Assembly: GCF_000226095.1 (NCBI RefSeq)
Contig: NC_016476.1
Location: forward strand, 3,720,001 to 3,784,000
Length of the DNA: 64,000 nucleotides
From: Thermothelomyces thermophilus ATCC 42464
Lineage: Eukaryota > Ascomycota > Sordariomycetes > Sordariales > Chaetomiaceae
Reading direction: 5' to 3'
Position 1 is the stretch's first letter, and every line of letters starts with the position of its first letter. Shown here piece after piece: positions 33,547-44,594 of the stretch. The notes below the pieces were generated by a model. That model was not told the DNA's origin and ran no database searches. It saw only the letters and a program-made list of their open reading frames with translations. Position numbers and translations under genes: made by a program.

Positions 33547-35470
33547 AAGTATTATATATTCTATATAGCTATCATGGCTAGCGTTAAGCACTGGCTAGCA
33601 GCTAAGTAGCAGTAATCGTGTAGTTACCTATCTTAAACGTGTACAGAGTGTAGGGAGATAGGAAGGTAATGTACCCAGCTGGTACTACGCCGGTATATTG
33701 ATGGGTCTGTGTACGGTAGCAATATTCGCTGTAAGCGAGTGCCGGAAACCGAGGCCCACTGGACCTCTTTTTCTACCCTCGAGAGAGATCGACTGTAAGA
33801 AAGAACTGAGAGTAGGATCACGCAGGTGGTCGACTTTTGTATTCGAGGAGTAAGCTCTACTATATACTTAGATAGGTATGTAGCGTAGGTATAGATCTAC
33901 TCTAAATGTCACGTCCAGGGAATAAGTAAACATTATCGCCAACAGTTAATATACCACGGTACAGAGTAAAATAAGGGCAATTGTCGCGCTGATCATTATC
34001 ATTAGACGAAATTTCAAGGACTCCGAGGAAACGAGTCAGGGAGGATCCAGCCGGCAGGGTGCCGCCCGCCGCAGGCGAACCATCCGTCAGTTTAAAACAG
34101 TAGTGGTCCACATCGATTTTGCAGTCCCGACGATCAGCCCTACCGAACCCTGTCAACGACAACACGGCGGCCCTGATATCAATCGGATGGGTTCACCGCT
34201 CCTTAAAAAAACATGCGATTGTATATTCAAACCGGCAGTGGGCCTGTTTTAAGCTCTTCCTGACCTTGATGTGATATTTCTGCTTACGGAGTAGCCACTA
34301 CTCTCTCTGTACGAAGTATTGCCAGTTAGTTATCTGGCATTCTCGGATCATTTTGCCCAGAATTACTTTAGTTACAACTGCCCACGTACGGTACACGCGA
34401 GCGGCCACTGCGGTGGCAAGAACTGCGCGACTTAGCAGGACCACATAACATTTGCGGTTGAAGACTTACTGTGATTCGCACTGGGCTGGACCGCTAGTCG
34501 ATTCATCGGATATGTTCCGTCTATACATTCCGTGCACGATGCACCTTGAGTTGGCAGTATGTACAAACCGTTTCTGTACGGAGTACGGAGTAACGTATCT
34601 CATACCCTTTTCGGCCACACACCTAATTCGGCCACTCAATTCACAAGCAAAAACATGACAAACAGTAGTACAATAACTCGACCAATTCTAGCTCTAGAAG
34701 TACCAAATCTATTACATTCGAACTAGAATAATCCAGAGATACCAATTATCCTATTTATTACCCTCCCTTCACCCTATATCACCCTAAAAGACTACCCCCT
34801 CTTTAAGCCCCTATAATATAGCGTTTATATCTAGTAAAATATAGAAGGTTTCGAGGTCTCGATATCGGTCTTCGTCCTGGCGGTACGGCGACGGCTCGGG
34901 GGGATTCTTCTTATCGGTGATTATGATCGTGATGTCGAAAGGAGTCGAAGAGTGGTGTTTAGAAGAAAATTAAGAAAGTTGGGTTGCTCTGGTGGATGTT
35001 CTAATTTGATGAAATTTGCTGGAAATGAGCCTGGCCGAATCGGGTATGTGGCTGAGCAGGGTATGGATGACGTTAGTTATTGTTCCACACAGTATCCTGA
35101 TAATTGTCAGACCCACATCAGCCCAACAGGTGCCTCGCCCCTCGGCTCCCTTACTTTCAGCATAACCCGAGTTTATACTCCGTAATACACACACGGATTA
35201 CACTCTGACTGGGGTCAGAAGCGAGTCAGTAGTCCGTACAAGCTTTCTATGCTAGGCTCTCAGAAATCCCGTATTAGCGCAACTCCACTGGTGTGCAGGT
35301 CACTACCGAAATGGGGACGTTGTCCGGCCTAGGCCCGACTGGATAGACACGCAGGGGAGGACAATCGCACTGGGTTCGGAATTCCCGCGGGCGGCCTCGA
35401 CGGAAGTTCAGAGATACCGTTAGAGTATAGGACACCCGTGAAGAACTCTTTAGAACGGGCCAACAGCCAC

Positions 35471-35498
35471 AGCTCTCTCTCTCTCTCTCTCTCTCTCT
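35471..35498 (+). promoter_or_regulatory. (CT)n tract before the AA1-like gene
   Basis: About fourteen CT repeats, 150 bp upstream of the start at 35648. Pyrimidine tracts near the transcription start are common in highly expressed fungal genes. Confidence 0.5.
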
Positions 35499-35647
35499 TT
35501 TCCTGTTTTTTCTTCCCTGCCACTCTCTTTAATCCCCGAATCCCCTGCCAACCGCGAGATTGCTAGTGCTGTTATCGCCGCTCTCTCACCCGCGCATTCC
35601 GTCATTCTTTGAAGAGAAAACGCAACAGGTCAGACGAGCCACCGACA

Positions 35648-36260
35648 ATGCGTTTCACCAGCGTCCTCACCGCCGCTCTCTTCGGCGCCGCCGCGGCCGC
35701 CCCGGCCGCCCCGGCCGCCCCGGCCCCGCAGGCCGAGACGCCCAGGATCCGCGAGGCCGTCCGGATCACCGACTTCTACGCCCGCAAGGGCCCCCTCAAC
35801 GGCACCCTCGACGGGCCCGTCAGCTCGGTCAGCTTCAAGATCACCCCCGTCCGCGGCAACGGCACCGTCCCCGTCTCGTGCTCGGCCACGGCCGCCGAGG
35901 GCGAGAAGTCGATCCGCTTCAAGCCCACCGCCTACCCGTGCGAGGACAGCTCGAGCCACTGGGACCAGTACTCGTTCGAGGTCAGCCGGCCCAAGCCGCT
36001 GGACGTCTTTGACATCACCGTCATCCACAAGGCCGGCCCTGGGTACGTAACCTTTTTTTTGATTTACTGCTCCCCCGTCCCCTCTCCACACAACAGCCGC
36101 CGAGTAAGCGAGAATGAAAAGAGACGAGGAGACTGACCGTTCGCGCGCTAGATTCGGAGCCCGCGGCCGTGCTTCCGTCCCCACCTACTGCCATGCCGGT
36201 GGCGCCGACTCGCTGGTCTGCGGCCAGGTTGCCAATGTCACTGTCGGCCTGCACCGCTAA
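35648..36260 (+). CDS. AA1-like (Alt a 1 family) small secreted protein, 167 aa
   Basis: Two exons, 35648-36042 and 36152-36260, joined over a 109-nt intron (GTACGT...GCTAG) that splits a Gly codon. I chose the ATG at 35648 because it opens a signal peptide (MRFTSVLTAALFGAAAAA); an upstream in-frame ATG at 35609 would bury it. A short Pro-Ala linker follows, then a compact domain with four cysteines (78, 98, 145, 155). These fit the two disulfides of Alt a 1-like beta-barrel proteins, and the C-terminal YCHAGG...LVCGQ matches that family's YCRAGG...FVCQ signature. Three N-glycosylation sequons are present. Alt a 1 relatives are secreted allergens and elicitors of plant defence. Target and role here are unknown. 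Codon use is very GC-rich. Confidence 0.8.
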
Positions 36261-36928
36261 ACGGCGTTGGAGGGAAAAGGGACGACACGAATGGAACGAA
36301 GCAGAAATGAGCGGTTGCTGTACGATGATTGATGCAACTTTGATGTGTTACTAGTTAGACAGCGTCTGATAGCGCTCCACGCCAAATTGTGCAGAAGCAG
36401 TGTAGCCGTGGGCTTAGATTCTTCTTCATGTCTTCGGTTTCCAAAAATTTCTTTGTTGACATGGTCGTGACTTGTCTATAGGTCCCTCGAACATGAATAA
36501 TTAGGTATTTTACGCCGTTGGTAGACCTAAGTCTTAAGAAACTCGAGCCTGGTTGGTGAGTTTGCCAATGGTGACAGCTGGAAACTGATAAGATCAACCC
36601 TCAACGGCACTACGGAATATGACGGGGGCTGTTGAACTGACAAAACAACGAATGGACCGGGGAGCGATTGAGGACACAAGTTTGACCAACATCCAGCTAA
36701 GAATAATAGGTGCGCAAAACGTTCGCCCCTCTTCCAAACTGAAAGTGAAAAAATTATATCTGCGTCTGACGGACGCGGACATCTGGTGCTGTTGTGGCGA
36801 GAAATATTTCTTGGCGGAGTGTATGCAATTGACGCCAAGACAGCATCAATCGGGAAAAAGGAAGTGGTGGAGTCAGCAAACCAATCATAAGCGAGGCCAA
36901 TCAGCATGCGGTCAACAACCACCTGTTA
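36261..36928. other. Intergenic, 668 bp
   Basis: Downstream of the AA1-like gene. No gene seen. A CCTAATTA-type motif lies at 36498-36505. Confidence 0.6.
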
Positions 36929-37013
36929 GCCTTAATAGCTCAGTGGTAGAGCGCATCACTCGTACGCCTTCGGCGATATGATGAGGTCCACGGTTCAATC
37001 CCGTGTTGAGGCA
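36929..37013 (+). tRNA. tRNA-Thr (CGT) with a 13-nt intron
   Basis: Acceptor arms GCCTTAA/TTGAGGC with discriminator A, D arm AGCTCAGTGGTAGAGC, T arm with GGTTCAATCC. The anticodon stem is CATCA/TGATG and the loop CTCGTA-A holds CGT. A 13-nt intron after position 37 is itself a small CGCC-TTC-GGCG hairpin. Mature length 72 nt before CCA. Confidence 0.9.
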
Positions 37014-37964
37014 TAACAACTACAATCGTTTCTTTTTCATCATCGGTTGGCGATCAATTCAGAAGCTTTTTTTTCGGTTCCTTCGACGACAAAACCATAT
37101 ACTAACATATATCCGCCCAATCAATTGCTGCAAACACTGAAACGTCGATCATCCCTCAAAAAAGACTGTACAAAAAGCGCAATCAGAGGGATACTCCTTC
37201 CTCTTACAAAGCATGCATCTTCCGATTTAATTAATAGGTCTGACTTCAGGTTTTGATCGAATTCGACATCAATCGAGTCTCGCTAAAGTGCTACATTAGG
37301 CCGCTTGGGATTGCGCCTGGCTTCTTCAACAGCGCGTCAAGCCAGCTCAGACTCACGGATTCCGTCGGAGGTCTAATAAGCCACTCGAGTGAAACAGAGC
37401 TATTTTGCAGTGTCCTGGAAGTTGTTAGTTTGCAGCTGGGCAGAGAGGGGTTGGGGTTTGTGCATCGGGCAGGTAGTATTAGTGATATTACAACTAACAG
37501 CGACAGTCACCCAAGACGGCCGATAGGACGCAAACAAGGGTTTAACAAGAAGGCGGTGGTGCGCTACAGTTACCAGTAGCTGTAGAAGACATAGCAAGCA
37601 CCCTAGAGGCAGCAAGGCATTCTTGTGATGAGGTCTGCCCAAGCTCAATCGCCGAAGGCTGCCATCATGAGGAAAAAGGAAGGGTCACATAGCGGTTGCC
37701 TTGGTCTAATAACACCTGGTGTGGGAGAAACGCAGTCTTACCAGACGGAGAAGATAGCCTGAATTAGACCAATTCCTGAGCTGCAGTTGGTTGTGGTTAA
37801 CGAAGTCACCATGTATTATTGTGTTGTGTTCAACTAGCTAACTAGGTAGTCAATGAAAATGGTGCCCGTACGTGGGCTTCGTTGGCCAAGAAAAATTGTC
37901 GCTTGTATCAACCAGGAACAAAACAGTCAGACGCGCCGTTCCACCTAATGGCAGTCCGTGTCAC
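37014..37964. other. Intergenic, 951 bp
   Basis: No gene, RNA or repeat recognised. Confidence 0.55.
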
Positions 37965-39066
37965 TTAGAAACCAAAGTGGGCGCGACGGCGGGGTAACCG
38001 ACGACGGTGCTTCTGAGAGCCTGACGTGCTGTTCGATCCCTCAAGCTCCTTTGTGTATTTCTCGATTTCCTCCATGGAACTGTTCAGGTCCTCCTCCTCA
38101 AAGGACGCGGCCGGCCTCTTCCAGCCAAGATGTTGAGGCAGCTGCTCATGCTCTGTTTTATTTCGGATACACGCCAGTCGGACGGGACGTACAGTATGAT
38201 TAGCCACAATGCTCCAGATTGTCTGGGCTGCAACTCTTATGGAGAAAAGGGGGAGAAGCCCCGGGGGGGGGGGGGGGGGAAGCTCACCAAAGAACCATTC
38301 CACCCAGGACCTCTTGACGGTGCGCGACTCCTTGTCGCCCAGCACGACGACGTAGGCGGCCGACTCGCCGTAGGTAAAGGCGTCGCCGAGCTCCGACATC
38401 GAGTAGGTCGGGTTGGTCGCCTGGGAGGTCTTGATCCGGCCGAGTCTCGCCTTGGCGGCCATCCTGAGATCGATCGTGTCACCCTCCCAGTACGTCTTGG
38501 TCTCGTCGAAGACGGTCTGGTTGAACTGCAGGACATTGCCAAAATACGCGTCGGCCCGGCTGTCGTGTACAAAAAATAAAGATCAGCGTCCCAAGTCCAA
38601 CGACGGCGGTCCTAGTTAGTTGCTTCTGGAAGCATAGGGTTGTATTAATTACCTCAGACTCGCGTCGTGCTCGAGGATGTTGTGGTTTCCGAGGTCGTTG
38701 AGCGAGAAAGTGCTCGTGTTCTTGGGGTTGGTGGTGAGTGCGAAATCGAAGAGGAAGCTGGCCAGCGTCTTGTTGATGTGGAGGGCCTCAAACAGGGCGT
38801 TCTCGGTCTGCTCCCTGGTGATGTCCTTGCCGTCGTGGGGCAGGAAGCCGTGGTTTGCCAGCGTGTTCAGCATGGGACACGGGGCTCGGACTGCGCGCAA
38901 GAGGTCCCCGTCTATTAGCATCTACCAACGGAGACACTCAAGTCCTTATTCTTTGGGTGGACGGCGCGTTCTCCTTACCGTCATACGGTCCAGGGGGGGA
39001 CCAGGTGTCGAACCCCGCGAGCGCGGGGCTGATTGCTATCAAGACTGGCAGGACAGAGGCTCTCAT
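37965..39066 (-). CDS. Secreted heme-thiolate peroxidase (peroxidase family 2 / short unspecific peroxygenase), one apparent frameshift
   Basis: Expected to oxygenate small organic substrates with H2O2 outside the cell. Four exons: 39066-38980, 38890-38653, 38559-38288, 38152-37965, with introns of 89, 93 and 135 nt. Exon 1 is a signal peptide ending in ALAGFDTWSP. Exon 2 has the heme-ligand motif APCPMLNTLANHGFLPHDGK and LEHDAS, the PCP and EHD signatures of the short-UPO group. Exon 4 holds QLPQHLGWKRP. The spliced length is 785 nt, one short of a multiple of three. The mismatch is in exon 1, where a run of six C (minus strand, 38994-38999) gives a frame incompatible with exon 2, while the family's WSPPGP would need one more C. 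Either a homopolymer error or a young frameshift. With that reservation the protein is about 261 aa. Confidence 0.82.
38263..38279 (+). repeat. G17 homopolymer in intron 3 of the peroxygenase gene
   Basis: Seventeen G on plus (C17 in the transcript), seven bases inside the donor GTGAGC. The true length is uncertain in any sequencing method. Confidence 0.9.
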
Positions 39067-41680
39067 GTTGATGAGTTGAAGTACTGGGGATATCAAACCA
39101 CTGGCTCAAAGGCTAAGGGAAGGTTGATGGTGGAGTGTTACGAAATAAGGTACTTGGAGGAGGCAGCTGTTCTGCTCTTATTTATGCAACACGACTACTG
39201 CTAGGTACAGACCTAGGAGGGAGGGCCGAACTTTGGAATCCAGATCGGATCTCTAATGACTCCGCAGGAGACGGAGCCGGACTTCAAACTTGCGGCAAAT
39301 GGCCCGAAGGCTGGAGTTGTGGTGCACAGCCTCTTAATGGACCGCGGTACGACATTGGGACCACGTACAGTCTTGCGAGTGGTACGGAGCTCCTGCATCA
39401 AGGATACAATGCCAAACTGCTCCCAGCTCGGGGCTGAAAGTGGCATAAGCTCGGATGCCCCGGATGTGTAGCGTATCGGGCACCGAGGGGAGCGCGACTC
39501 TTCTTCGGTCGACGCGTCACCGGGAAGGGCAGGGCAAGGAGGGTGGCATTGTCAAAAGATCGGCAGGCCCCCGACGCGGCGTGAGGTTGGCTCTGTCCCC
39601 TTACTCCAGACCCACTGCGGCATCTCGCCCTGCTTTGCTATGTACATGCTCCTTTTAAGTCCTTTCCTACACTAGCGTACTTGTCATTTATCCCTGAAAC
39701 TGTGGGCGGCCCGCTTCGCGTTTATTTCAAACTTTAAGCATGTCTGGAGTAGGCAGTACTATGTAAGGTTGCATTGTGTGGTAGATTGATGGATGCGGAA
39801 ATCAAGGATCTTCGTAATATCTGCTATATGGTTCGGTGATGGAGGAGGAAGAAGGAAGAGGCTGACCAGGGCCACCCTGCAGGGAAGATGTGGGTGGCTG
39901 CAACCCTGGTGGGGCCGGGAACCCTAGTTGGGCCCGGTCCACCACACATTGCAATTCGAACAACATCTTGTGCTGGCCAATCATATCTGGCGCGTTGTCA
40001 GCCGCTCGAACAGGAAGGTCGAAATACCAGGGCATGTAAGGCTCCAGACCAGGTCCTGTCTGGGGAACACGCCCCACGCCGGTCATCTAACGGCTTTCTG
40101 AAATGTATGTGAATTGAGACTCAGGTGCTGGCCAGCCCTCGAGGAGTTAGGAGACATTGGCTCAACCGGGACACGACTTTGCCCCCTCTGGCCTGCCTCA
40201 GCGTATGGCAGGTATGGAAAATGTCTGGAGATACGAAAATCCTATACCAATTCCCCGCAGACCTTGCAGCGACAAAGGAAGCCTGAGATTGCGGGATGTT
40301 GATAAGTTCGATCAGGTTACCGTAAATATGGATGTACTGTTAACTTGATGGAATTACCTAATTTTCGGAAATCACTGCCTTTCTCCTTTCCCGAATCAAT
40401 CTTTCCCCGTCTAAAACTTTTGCCATTATTGCAAGATCTTGGCTAATTGGTTGCCCGGCTCAGAACGTGATCTAATAAGCCTCCGTACTGTCGTAAGGCT
40501 CGGTCATCATAGGGGCAAGATACCCTATTACGCCGTGCTCAGTTGGCAGGATCGCATGCAGGCCACTTTATTAATACTTGACGTGCCACTGTTGCGAAAC
40601 ACGTCATCATACGGTGGGAATCATCAGCACTGCCTCGTAACGGCGGTCGCTTGCTGACGACAACTTGCAACTTCGCCGCTGCCTTCTCAACATTGGCACC
40701 CAGATGCGCTTAGGAAGCACCGTGCTACAGCTCAGAAGGCTGCAATCCTTACGACACCACAGCGGTATACGCGCCGTGGGCGGCACTCCTGGACCAGTGG
40801 TATAGGCCTTCAGAAGTGGTGGTAAAATGCGTTGATTGTTCTCAAGTGCCGGAGGCACTTGGAGGTGTTGTCTAAATACATGTTGAACCCTGGTCTATCA
40901 TCCCTGTTGGTGGGTCAGTCGGATCTGACCCGCTGGCAGTCAAATCCTGTAACACACCGCCCCGCGACGGTGTTCCGAACACGTTTTTCCCCAGGGTATT
41001 AGGAGCAGTGAATGACACTGGGGTACTGAGGACGAACTGGAAGCGAGTCGAGGGAACCTCAAGGTACAAAGCGCATTCTGTATTCTCGCCGTCAGAACAG
41101 GCCGAGGTGAAGTAGAATCATTTGTTCGAGTCTCGATGGACGATACATCGCGGCACTGGCAGTTTGCCGTCCTTGAGCTCGTTTCAAATTGAGTTTAACC
41201 ATAACTGCACTTACGTATCTCCCTAACCTAATCAATACCACGTTTCTTACCATGACAGTGTTAAGCCTTCACCCTAATGTAGTGTGTGTATAATAGGTAA
41301 TTACCTTACACAGCAAAGGCTTGGCAACCTCGTCGGGTAGGCCCGTTCTGTCTGTCAACTCCGCCAGTCGGCAAACTGGGAAGTGGAAGCGGAGCCTTGA
41401 GCAAGACTGGCACCCTAATTACCCCGCTTTCGCGAGAGCAGACCCTCTGAATCGTAACTACAGAGTTTGGTGTCTTACTACGTACGGACATACTAATCCT
41501 GAGCACTTGTCTAATTAGGCATCTTGATTGGGTACTTAGGTAAGCTCGAAGAGTTATCGCCTCATCAAAATGGTTCGTCTTACTCGGTACTTAGGTACCT
41601 AAAATAGCCCGAGCTTCATCCCATCATTACTGGAAATGAAAAGTGCATGGAGTTGAAACGGCAAAAGAGAAAAAATGTCC
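39067..41680. other. Intergenic, 2.6 kb
   Basis: Upstream of the peroxygenase gene. Short open frames here have no recognisable family. It contains the second hairpin-repeat copy (40724-40893) and CCTAATTA motifs at 41414-41421 and 41512-41519. Confidence 0.55.
40724..40893 (+). repeat. 170-bp dispersed hairpin repeat, copy 2
   Basis: Inverted relative to copy 1 (33377-33546) and the same length. It has the perfect hairpin CAAGTGCC-GGA-GGCACTTG and the near-palindrome CCACAGCGGTATACGCGCCG (extended by TGG). The arms are better conserved than the sequence between them. Confidence 0.6.
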
Positions 41681-41752
41681 CGATCCACCCAGGGGTCGAA
41701 CCTGGAACCTCCTGAATCGTAGTCAGACGCTCTGCCATTGAGCCAGCGGACC
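41681..41752 (-). tRNA. tRNA-Arg (ACG), no intron
   Basis: 72 nt. Acceptor GGTCCGC/GTGGATC with discriminator G, anticodon stem-loop TCTGA-CTACGAT-TCAGG holding ACG, T arm CCAGGTTCGACCCCTGG. Confidence 0.93.
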
Positions 41753-41860
41753 TTGATGGTAAAAATGATCCACATTTCACTACCTATTGTCGTCACTGGC
41801 CGAGTACCATCTCATTGATGCCGGGCGCGATCTTTGTAATGAATTTGAGGTAGTGTTTAA

Positions 41861-43338
41861 TCACGTCTGGGGACGAAAGGCATTGATGACCCAGGAGCGA
41901 AACGTGGTATCGATCCAAGCCCCGAGTAACCGAAGCACGGTAAGCAGCTGGTAGATGTTTGGAAGGTTGTCAGTCATGCCGATATGCATGGGGCCAAAGA
42001 CCTCGATCTTGTCAAGTCGATCGACTGCAAAGTAAAGAGACCACACGTGATCGTGGGTTAGGACGAGGGGTAGCGTGGGCAGCTGCGGGCCTGGTTTCCC
42101 GCCGCCAACACCGAGCATTTCCATCCGGCTATGCCAAGCTGCTATCCATACACCCAGCTGTAGTCGTCCTTCCTCGAGACTCGCCCCGGTAACCTTGGTC
42201 TCTATAGTCACGGCTGCAGGAGAGCGCGTCAGGGGGGGATAGTCGGTTTGGTTGATGCAGAGCTGGGCCGAAACGAGTCCCGAGGACTTCATTTGCTTGG
42301 CCAGCTCGACAAGCTTGTTCTGGATGGCAATGTCGAGCTCTGACTCCGAGCCGAGGTCAGGTGCTAGCACGAAGTCCACCATCTTGCCCTCGGCCACCTC
42401 GCCCGTAATGAGGCATGGGAGAAAGCAGGGCAAAATCCGGGCCGACGTTGCATTCTCGCAGATGACAGACGTGTGTCGCCTCGACAAGGCAAGCTCTAAC
42501 AATGGTTCGTGAACCTTTGCGTTCCACGCCGCCTCGGCGCGACGGAGAGCCAAGCACTCCCTTGCGTGATCTTTGATGCTGCGGACCTTGTAAAACTCGG
42601 CGTGAGCGATGCGTGCTTGAAACGAGGCGCCCTCTGCAGTGCCGGCAAACAGAGCCGAGAGGGGAAGGTAGTCGAAAAAGCGTTCCTCGTCTTGTCCCAT
42701 CCCGTCTTTATCGTTTCCTCCCTCAGGTTTCCGGTAGACAGAATCTGGGGGCGGACGACCCGGGTACAGAGCTTCGATCTTTGTGCAAATCTCGGCGGGA
42801 TAGATGCCCGTCTGGTATTTCGTGACAGCGAAGATGTCGTAATAGAGCTGCCGCACATCTTCGGGGAGTTGTCCCAGGCCGGGATCGTCGTTGAGCGAGT
42901 CGAAGAGGACGGGTTTGTCGAGGCGCTGTAACCCAATGATGTTCTTGACGGGCTGGCGGCGCGGCGGGAACCTTTAGAGCTTCTGTCTTGGCGGTCGGAT
43001 ACGATGGATGCGGCGGAGGAATGGCTCAGGCTAGAGGGCGGGGGGAAAGCGATTCGCATTGAGAGGGTGGTGGCTGGACGTTGAGCTCGACCCGATCGGG
43101 GTGTCGCATCGGGATCCGGATCGGGTTCATCGCTGTCGGGTCTGCTATCGTCAATCTTTCGCTTCTTGGGGCCGGGCGACAGGCTCCCGGTCCGCGCGGC
43201 CGAAGACGGAGGGGTTGTCATTTCGAGCTCTCGGGGGCGCTTCAGGTTGGGGTTAATGATCGTCGTCTCGCTGCGGTCGACTCTGTAGAAATCAGGCAGG
43301 TTCGATAGCCAGTGATAGATATCAGGGTTGTTGGACAT
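41861..43338 (-). pseudogene. PD-(D/E)XK nuclease-like domain protein, fungal repeat family, one frameshift
   Basis: Belongs to a large family of fungal proteins with a PD-(D/E)XK-type fold, often near transposons; biochemical role unknown. The start at 43338 opens MSNNPDIYHWLSNLP, followed by a long Ser/Pro/Arg-rich disordered stretch with KKRK-type nuclear signals. The C-terminal domain (41861 to about 42950) has the candidate catalytic pair GKMVDF and TIETK, then LQLGVW and LPLVLTHDHVW, as in relatives. The N-terminal and C-terminal parts lie in different frames that meet near 42955-42975 in a GC-rich CCGCCGCGCCGCC tract. No acceptable splice sites are there, so one base is missing or two are extra. 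Otherwise the gene is complete, so it may be functional if this is an assembly error. Confidence 0.7.
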
Positions 43339-44594
43339 GGTTAAGGATGGGCAGTGCAGGCGTATTAGGATAACACGTGCAGTTGACTGTCTGGCGTTGG
43401 GCAAACAATTAGATGCAACTTGTAGCGTTACTGCCTGACGCGATAACGTGAAATCACGTGAAGGACCGGAAGCCCAGGCAATGAGCGGGCGGGCTGACGT
43501 CACTTTGCTACCCTGTGCAGGATCCATCCCGCAAAAGATCAAATTAACTAAGCTCTTGACGCCCAAAGCGGCTGTTCTTCGGCTGAAACCTTGCGGGGTT
43601 GTGTTTCAGGTGTCCTGGCCATAGTCTTGCGAAGGCCGTCAAGGGCGGTCGCCTCGGCAGCATGCCCAGTGCTTGGATTCCATGACCTAATTATTAGTAA
43701 CTCAACCCGTGGGCTCGTCATGCTGGGCGATTCGTCCAACATGCGCAATCCGGTTACCGGAGCGGACGTGACAGTGGCCCCGAGAGGCGCTGTCCTCCTG
43801 GCGGACCTCCCCAGCCCCAAGCGCATCCCGCCTTTGGAGGCTGGCACAGTATTGAAGAGATGACGACAATTTCACTGGCGACGGAAAGCATAATTACAGC
43901 CCATTTCTAGGTATCCTTGCAGGGGCTTTGTCCCTTCTCTGTGTCCTAAGGTCAACATGTCTGCGTCCCTTTCCCCCAAATTGCACTGACATTGAAACAG
44001 AAATCCCTCGCTTTGCATCATGCAACATAGATTCATCCGATACGTTCAACAGGGAGAGAAAAGAGTGCGGAGCCGGGTTGGATCACGGACGGCGTTGTCG
44101 AAAGCCCGTTCCTACTAATTGCTCTCGCCACTTCTTCAGGGTTGCGATCTACGGCATCTGTCTCCGTCTCGGCTTCGCTTCTTGGCGGGGTTTCCCTGGG
44201 CAATCCTTCAGTCCCTGCTCGTGTTAATTCTCGCCCTCTCGATCAGCCGGCATCCCATTATCGACGACCTTCCGCCGTAGCAGACTACGTGCTTCTAGTA
44301 GTGTTACAAGTTGGGGAATGCCGAAAACAAAATATTTATGAGAGCGGCCGGACTTCAGCTCCGACGCGAGTCCTGCATACCAAACAGGCTATTCAATGTT
44401 GCATTTAACAGTTTTGTTCGCTCCAAGGAACTCTAGCATCAGCTTCCTTGGACATCGTGGACCCTACGCTGATACCAGTCCCAAGCCTCACCGAAGTACG
44501 TTTCCGGACCACGAATTATCGTTGTCACGTATTTAAACGTATATTCGAAGAATCGTGCCATGATAGCATCCACGACATTCACCAACCCCTGCTA
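43339..44594. other. Intergenic, 1.26 kb
   Basis: No gene recognised. A CCTAATTA motif lies at 43686-43693. Confidence 0.55.

Larger units (their letters stand above)
31261..35560. other. Transition and 4-kb gene-poor host region
   Basis: RIP-like composition fades by about 31,530. A 20-bp unit (CCATCAATTGGAACCATCTT type) is repeated about 2.5 times at 31678-31724. Small reading frames such as 33902-34165 (minus, 87 aa) have no recognisable family and no clear gene structure. A dispersed 170-bp repeat copy lies at 33377-33546, and a small AT-shifted, RIP-like patch at about 34660-34850. I see no convincing gene. Confidence 0.6.

Noticed and set aside
33902-34165. 87-aa minus-strand frame
   Set aside because: No recognisable family, no signal peptide and no clear splice extension; left as unassigned.
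34577-34592. ACGGAGTACGGAGTA motif, with single copies elsewhere (34285, 35178, 46738)
   Set aside because: This word is common in filamentous ascomycete DNA as far as I recall, and too few copies are present here to claim a signal.
38025-38060. tRNA-like word GTTCGATCCCTC
   Set aside because: No acceptor, D or anticodon arms around it; it lies in exon 4 of the peroxygenase gene.
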